This document shows, piece by piece, positions 60,672-64,000 of a stretch of 64,000 nucleotides of DNA. The stretch lies in the NCBI RefSeq assembly GCF_009882985.1, contig NZ_WTUZ01000022.1, positions 124,001 to 188,000 of the forward strand, written 5' to 3'. The first letter of the stretch is position 1; every line of letters starts with the position of its first letter. Source of the DNA: Paenibacillus silvestris (GTDB lineage: Bacteria > Bacillota > Bacilli > Paenibacillales > NBRC-103111). Below the pieces are notes generated by a model that ran no database searches, was not told the DNA's origin, and was given only the letters and a program-made list of their open reading frames with translations. The position numbers and the translations under genes were made by a program.

Positions 60672-62288
60672 ATGTTTCGACTCGTAATCGTAGATGATGA
60701 ACCTACTGTGAGGCATGGATTAATGTCCTATTTTGAATGGGATAAATATGGCATTGAGGTTGTTGGCGAAGCTGATGATGGGGACGTGGGTCTGGAAGTG
60801 ATTGAGAGCCTCAAACCGGATATTGTTCTAACGGATGTTCGCATGCCGCAGATGGATGGGATTCGTCTCTCACATGCAATTAAAGCACGTTTTCCGACCA
60901 TGAAAATCGTGTTTGTGAGCGGTCATGACGATGCTGATTATTTGAAATCAGCCCTCAAGGTTAATGCGGTGGATTATATATTTAAACCTGTCGATCGGTT
61001 GGAACTGGCAGCTGTTGTCGAGCGGGTCGTAAGTGAACTAAAAGAAGCGGAGCAAGAACGGACTTATATCGTTGATATGCAGGTAAAACTAACCCAAAGC
61101 ATGCCTTTGCTGCGTGAAAAGTTCCTGATGTCATTAATTCGGGATGGCATTCCGCACCCAGGCAGAATCAAGGATCGGCTTGACTTTCTGGGGCTCGTAC
61201 TGCCTAGCGAAGCGGTTTATTGGACGATTGTTGTGAAGATTGATGATAGTGATCAGGTTGTAGCGACACGCACGGAGAGGGATCAGCAGCTGTTATCTTA
61301 CTCTATTTTGAATATTATCCAGGAAATTATCGGGAAATATATGCAGGGTTATGCTTTTGAGAATCGCAATGGCGAATATGTGGGCATTCTGAGAATGGGC
61401 GAAGAGGATAACCAGGAGGAGATGCTGCTCGCTGTTGCTGAAGACATTAGGGATAGTTTGCTTAAGTGGCTGAAAATAAGTGTTACCATTGGCGTAGGTG
61501 AGCGAATTTCTGAGTTGGCTGCTTTACCGCAATCGTATAATCAGGCACAAGAGGCTGCAGATCACCGTTGGTATTTGGGGAAAAATCGCATCATTTCCAT
61601 TGACCATTTGGAACATGATAATGAAAGCGTGTACCGTTTTGATGCTGCGCAGGGAGAACGTATTATATCAGTGGTCAAATCATCGGATAAAACAGCGCTG
61701 CATGCCGAGTTGGATGAGGTGTTCATTCCGCTTTCTCAGAACCGCAGGTTAGGATTCTCGAACGGACGAAACGTGAGCTTGCAATTAATTTTGCTGACAA
61801 GCCGGCTTTTGCAAGAGCTGAATATGCTCGGACCCGACATGGAGAAGAAGGAACGAGACTTGTGGGAACGCATTTTTAAACAAGAACGGATGGCAGATTT
61901 GCGTCAAATTGTGGAAGAGCACCTTCTACAGGTTTGTGAAAGTATTGAGGAGAAGCGCAAAGGGAAGCCGAAAAATGTCATTGAACGCATTCATACCTTG
62001 ATCGAACAGCGTTATGCCGAGAATTTGCAGATTGGGGATATTGCCAAAGAGGTCTATTTGTCATCCACCTATATGTGCTTGCTGTTCAAGCAGGAGACAG
62101 GTGAGACGATTAATGAGTTTCTGACCAAGGTGAGAATTGAGAAAGCGAAGGAGCTGCTGAGTGATCCCCGCAATAAATTTTATGAGGTTTGTTTTCTGGT
62201 AGGTTATTCGGACCCCAGTTATTTCAGCAAGTTGTTCAAGAAATACGTCGGACTTACGCCAAGCGCATACCGTGACCAGATGATATAA
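60672..62288 (+). CDS. AraC-type response regulator (YesN family)
   Basis: A 538-residue regulator. Receiver domain with acceptor Asp55 (IVLTDVRMPQMDGIRL) and Lys in IFKPVDRLEL; a long middle domain, then a C-terminal AraC HTH (LQIGDIAKEVYLSSTYMCLLFKQETGETINEFLTKVRIEKAKELLSD). ATG 60672 follows AAGGGAGGTGCATTCGAC. The cognate kinase gene begins 15 bp after its stop. YesN/YesM pairs usually control sugar ABC transporters. Confidence 0.92.
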   Translation: MFRLVIVDDEPTVRHGLMSYFEWDKYGIEVVGEADDGDVGLEVIESLKPDIVLTDVRMPQMDGIRLSHAIKARFPTMKIVFVSGHDDADYLKSALKVNAVDYIFKPVDRLELAAVVERVVSELKEAEQERTYIVDMQVKLTQSMPLLREKFLMSLIRDGIPHPGRIKDRLDFLGLVLPSEAVYWTIVVKIDDSDQVVATRTERDQQLLSYSILNIIQEIIGKYMQGYAFENRNGEYVGILRMGEEDNQEEMLLAVAEDIRDSLLKWLKISVTIGVGERISELAALPQSYNQAQEAADHRWYLGKNRIISIDHLEHDNESVYRFDAAQGERIISVVKSSDKTALHAELDEVFIPLSQNRRLGFSNGRNVSLQLILLTSRLLQELNMLGPDMEKKERDLWERIFKQERMADLRQIVEEHLLQVCESIEEKRKGKPKNVIERIHTLIEQRYAENLQIGDIAKEVYLSSTYMCLLFKQETGETINEFLTKVRIEKAKELLSDPRNKFYEVCFLVGYSDPSYFSKLFKKYVGLTPSAYRDQMI

Positions 62289-62303
62289 AGAGGGTGCCAA
62301 TCG

Positions 62304-64000
62304 ATGAAACGGCTGCTTGTTAATGGTTGGAATTATGTGCTGCTGCTCGCAAACGGTGTGATGGCTGCAAAGTATTGGCTGCTAGGTTATGTGCTGTTTA
62401 TCCTCATTCCTGCGGCTGTTTTGCTTGTCGTGCATACCCAGAGGTCCTCGCACATCTTAGAAGAGGAAGTAACGAACACGATGCTGCAAACGCTTAAGCA
62501 AGCGAGCATCAACCTGGATTTTCAATTCGATTCGGTCCGAGATACATCCAATACCTTATTTATGAATCCGAAATTGGCGGAATATTTGAATCGGACAGCC
62601 ACGATCGATCAGCAGCTGGAATCTCTGAAGGAGCTGCGCTTTTTGGTAGATAGTGCAGAGACGAATACCAATGTATTTCGGGTTCGTTTGTTCGTGAATG
62701 GAGATCGCTTGTTTACGAGCGAGCGGATTAACTTTTTTACACAGGAAAGTCTAGAGAGCTGGCCTTGGTATGAAAAGGTGATGAATTCAGGGGGCGCTAT
62801 CGTATGGTCGGGCGCATATTTGGAATCATTTATCGATAGCGGTCCGGCCTATATTTTCTCTGCTGCCCGTATGCTTAGAGATTTGCATGATTTCGATCAA
62901 ATTTCCGGTGTACTGCTAATTGATGTAGCTGAGAAAACGATTACCGACATTTTGAATCAAATTAAGTTGACCAAAGAGGGCAATATTTATTTGATTGCGG
63001 ACGACGGCCAGATCATATCGCATAAAGATAAGTCGTTGCTGGGTCAAAAAATGATAGAAAGCGAGCCGATGACTTCGATTGCTCAGCATGATGAAGGCGT
63101 CGTTCGTCTGCTCGATGATAAAAATCCGCGTTTTGCCATCTATACGAAGGTGGCCTCTACAGGATGGAAGCTTGTTGCCGAAGTGCCGCAATCGGAGATC
63201 AGCTCGCGGGCTGTAGCTTTGAACCAGTTTTCTGGGGTAGCGACGATTTCGACGGTGACTATTTTGTTTCTTCTGCTTGTGTTTATCCTTCTGGCCATGA
63301 TCGTTCGCAACATGAATCGGCGCATTCAAACAGTCATCAGGACGATTAAACGAGGCGGCATTGAAAGTCTGGATGACCGTACATTTAACACTGGCGGCGA
63401 CTTTAAGCTGCTTGAAAATAGTGTGGATCACCTCATCCACAGAGTCCATGGTTTGATGGAGGAGACCTATCAATCCAAAGTGCAGGAGCGGGAAGCACAG
63501 CTTCGCGCCTTACAAGCGCAGATTAATCCGCATTTCTTGTACAACACACTGGATACGATTAATTGGATCGCCATTGGTCATAATGCGCCAGAAATTTCGA
63601 ATATGATTAATGGTTTGGCCAAATATTTCAGGCTTAGTCTCAACAAAGGCAGAGACCTGGTCAGTGTGACCGATGAACTCAATTTGGCTAAAGTTTATTT
63701 GGAAATCCAGCAAAGCCGGTTCCCTAAGAGCTTTGATGTCCACTTCGACATCGATGATGGACTCGATGACTTGGAGATGCCCAAGCTGACACTGCAACCG
63801 ATTGTCGAGAATGCACTTCTGCATGGGATTCGCAAATCCAAGGGCAAGACTGGCACCATCCTCATCGGAGCGAAGAAAGAGGACGGAGTTCTGATACTTT
63901 CTGTTACGGACGATGGCATCGGCATGGATGAAGAGCTTGTGCAGAGCTTGCTGACGAAACCTCGTCCTTCGATGAAATCGGACGGTTCCGGAAGCTCGTA
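62304..64000 (+). CDS. YesM-family sensor histidine kinase, 3' truncated by window edge
   Basis: About 565 codons are visible and the frame runs off the end. N-terminal helix, extracellular dCache-like sensor (~residues 40-310), second helix (VTILFLLLVFILLAMIVRNM), HAMP-like linker, then the histidine-kinase region: the phosphoacceptor His410 is in LQAQINPHFLYNTLDTINW, the N box is LQPIVENALLHGI and the G1 box is DDGIGMDEEL. ATG 62304 follows AAAGAGGGTGCCAATCG. It is the partner of the response regulator upstream and, with it, would sense a sugar or a wall-derived signal. Confidence 0.92.
   Translation, partial: MKRLLVNGWNYVLLLANGVMAAKYWLLGYVLFILIPAAVLLVVHTQRSSHILEEEVTNTMLQTLKQASINLDFQFDSVRDTSNTLFMNPKLAEYLNRTATIDQQLESLKELRFLVDSAETNTNVFRVRLFVNGDRLFTSERINFFTQESLESWPWYEKVMNSGGAIVWSGAYLESFIDSGPAYIFSAARMLRDLHDFDQISGVLLIDVAEKTITDILNQIKLTKEGNIYLIADDGQIISHKDKSLLGQKMIESEPMTSIAQHDEGVVRLLDDKNPRFAIYTKVASTGWKLVAEVPQSEISSRAVALNQFSGVATISTVTILFLLLVFILLAMIVRNMNRRIQTVIRTIKRGGIESLDDRTFNTGGDFKLLENSVDHLIHRVHGLMEETYQSKVQEREAQLRALQAQINPHFLYNTLDTINWIAIGHNAPEISNMINGLAKYFRLSLNKGRDLVSVTDELNLAKVYLEIQQSRFPKSFDVHFDIDDGLDDLEMPKLTLQPIVENALLHGIRKSKGKTGTILIGAKKEDGVLILSVTDDGIGMDEELVQSLLTKPRPSMKSDGSGSS

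Noticed and set aside
1..64000. CRISPR arrays, tRNA or rRNA genes, transposases, integrases and phage structural genes
   Set aside because: Scanned for and not seen; the glucosaminidase at 17.1 kb is the only phage-like item and stands alone.

Overview
This window looks like core chromosome of a spore-forming, aerobic Bacillota, most probably Paenibacillus or a close relative. The evidence is a sporulation-checkpoint gene (sda), a Spo0E-type phosphatase, the Firmicute primosome pair dnaB-dnaI, coproheme-dependent HemQ, a giant SLH-anchored surface protein, LacI and YesM/YesN-type regulators, and gene order around 10.9-23.1 kb resembling the yut/yum/yui region of Bacillus subtilis. No tRNA, rRNA, CRISPR array, transposase or prophage was seen. 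Both edges cut genes: asnB lacks its start and a YesM-type kinase lacks its end.

Layout. 0-4.2 kb: asparagine synthetase, HAD hydrolase, DUF456 membrane protein and a lipid-linked-sugar flippase. 4.2-10.8 kb: DUF2515 protein, two DUF4183 proteins, SPFH protein with a ribbon-helix-helix partner, thioredoxin-like protein, heme A synthase CtaA, HEPN protein and an SDR. 10.9-23.1 kb: Fe-S and respiration block (YutI, YuzB, YutJ, MqnE, Spo0E-like, IscA-type YutM, YumC, NDH-2, HemQ, YuiB), interrupted by two methyltransferase genes (one fused to a MerR domain), a glucosaminidase and sda. 23.2-33 kb: alpha/beta hydrolase, quinone-reductase-like MDR with divergent HxlR regulator, dnaB-dnaI, a HemAT-like globin sensor, a MerR regulator, trxA and uvrC. 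33-43.4 kb: CPBP protease, a potassium/cation operon (ktrB-ktrA-antiporter-response regulator), LysR regulator and sdhCAB. 43.4-50.9 kb: guanidine-I riboswitch with a three-gene ABC transporter, LacI regulator, CDF metal transporter, a 0.85-kb gene-free repeat-rich gap and a Nudix hydrolase. 51-64 kb: a 2.18-kb-codon SLH surface protein, a LacI regulator divergent from an FAD oxidoreductase, and a YesN/YesM two-component pair.

Functional links. CtaA, HemQ, NDH-2, SdhCAB and MqnE (menaquinone) all serve aerobic respiration; a Rex-like operator precedes NDH-2. Fe-S proteins (YutI, YutM, SdhB, MqnE) sit with assembly factors and redox reductases. DnaA boxes in front of sda connect replication status to sporulation.

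The most interesting signals are (1) a structured, possibly pseudoknotted ~200-nt leader in front of mqnE with a dyad inside its promoter spacer, which I do not recognise as a known riboswitch; (2) the guanidine-I riboswitch that reassigns a sulfonate/nitrate-like ABC transporter to guanidine; (3) DnaA boxes upstream of sda; (4) an 867-bp three-domain duplication in the SLH protein; and (5) several small genes and unexplained intergenic repeats.
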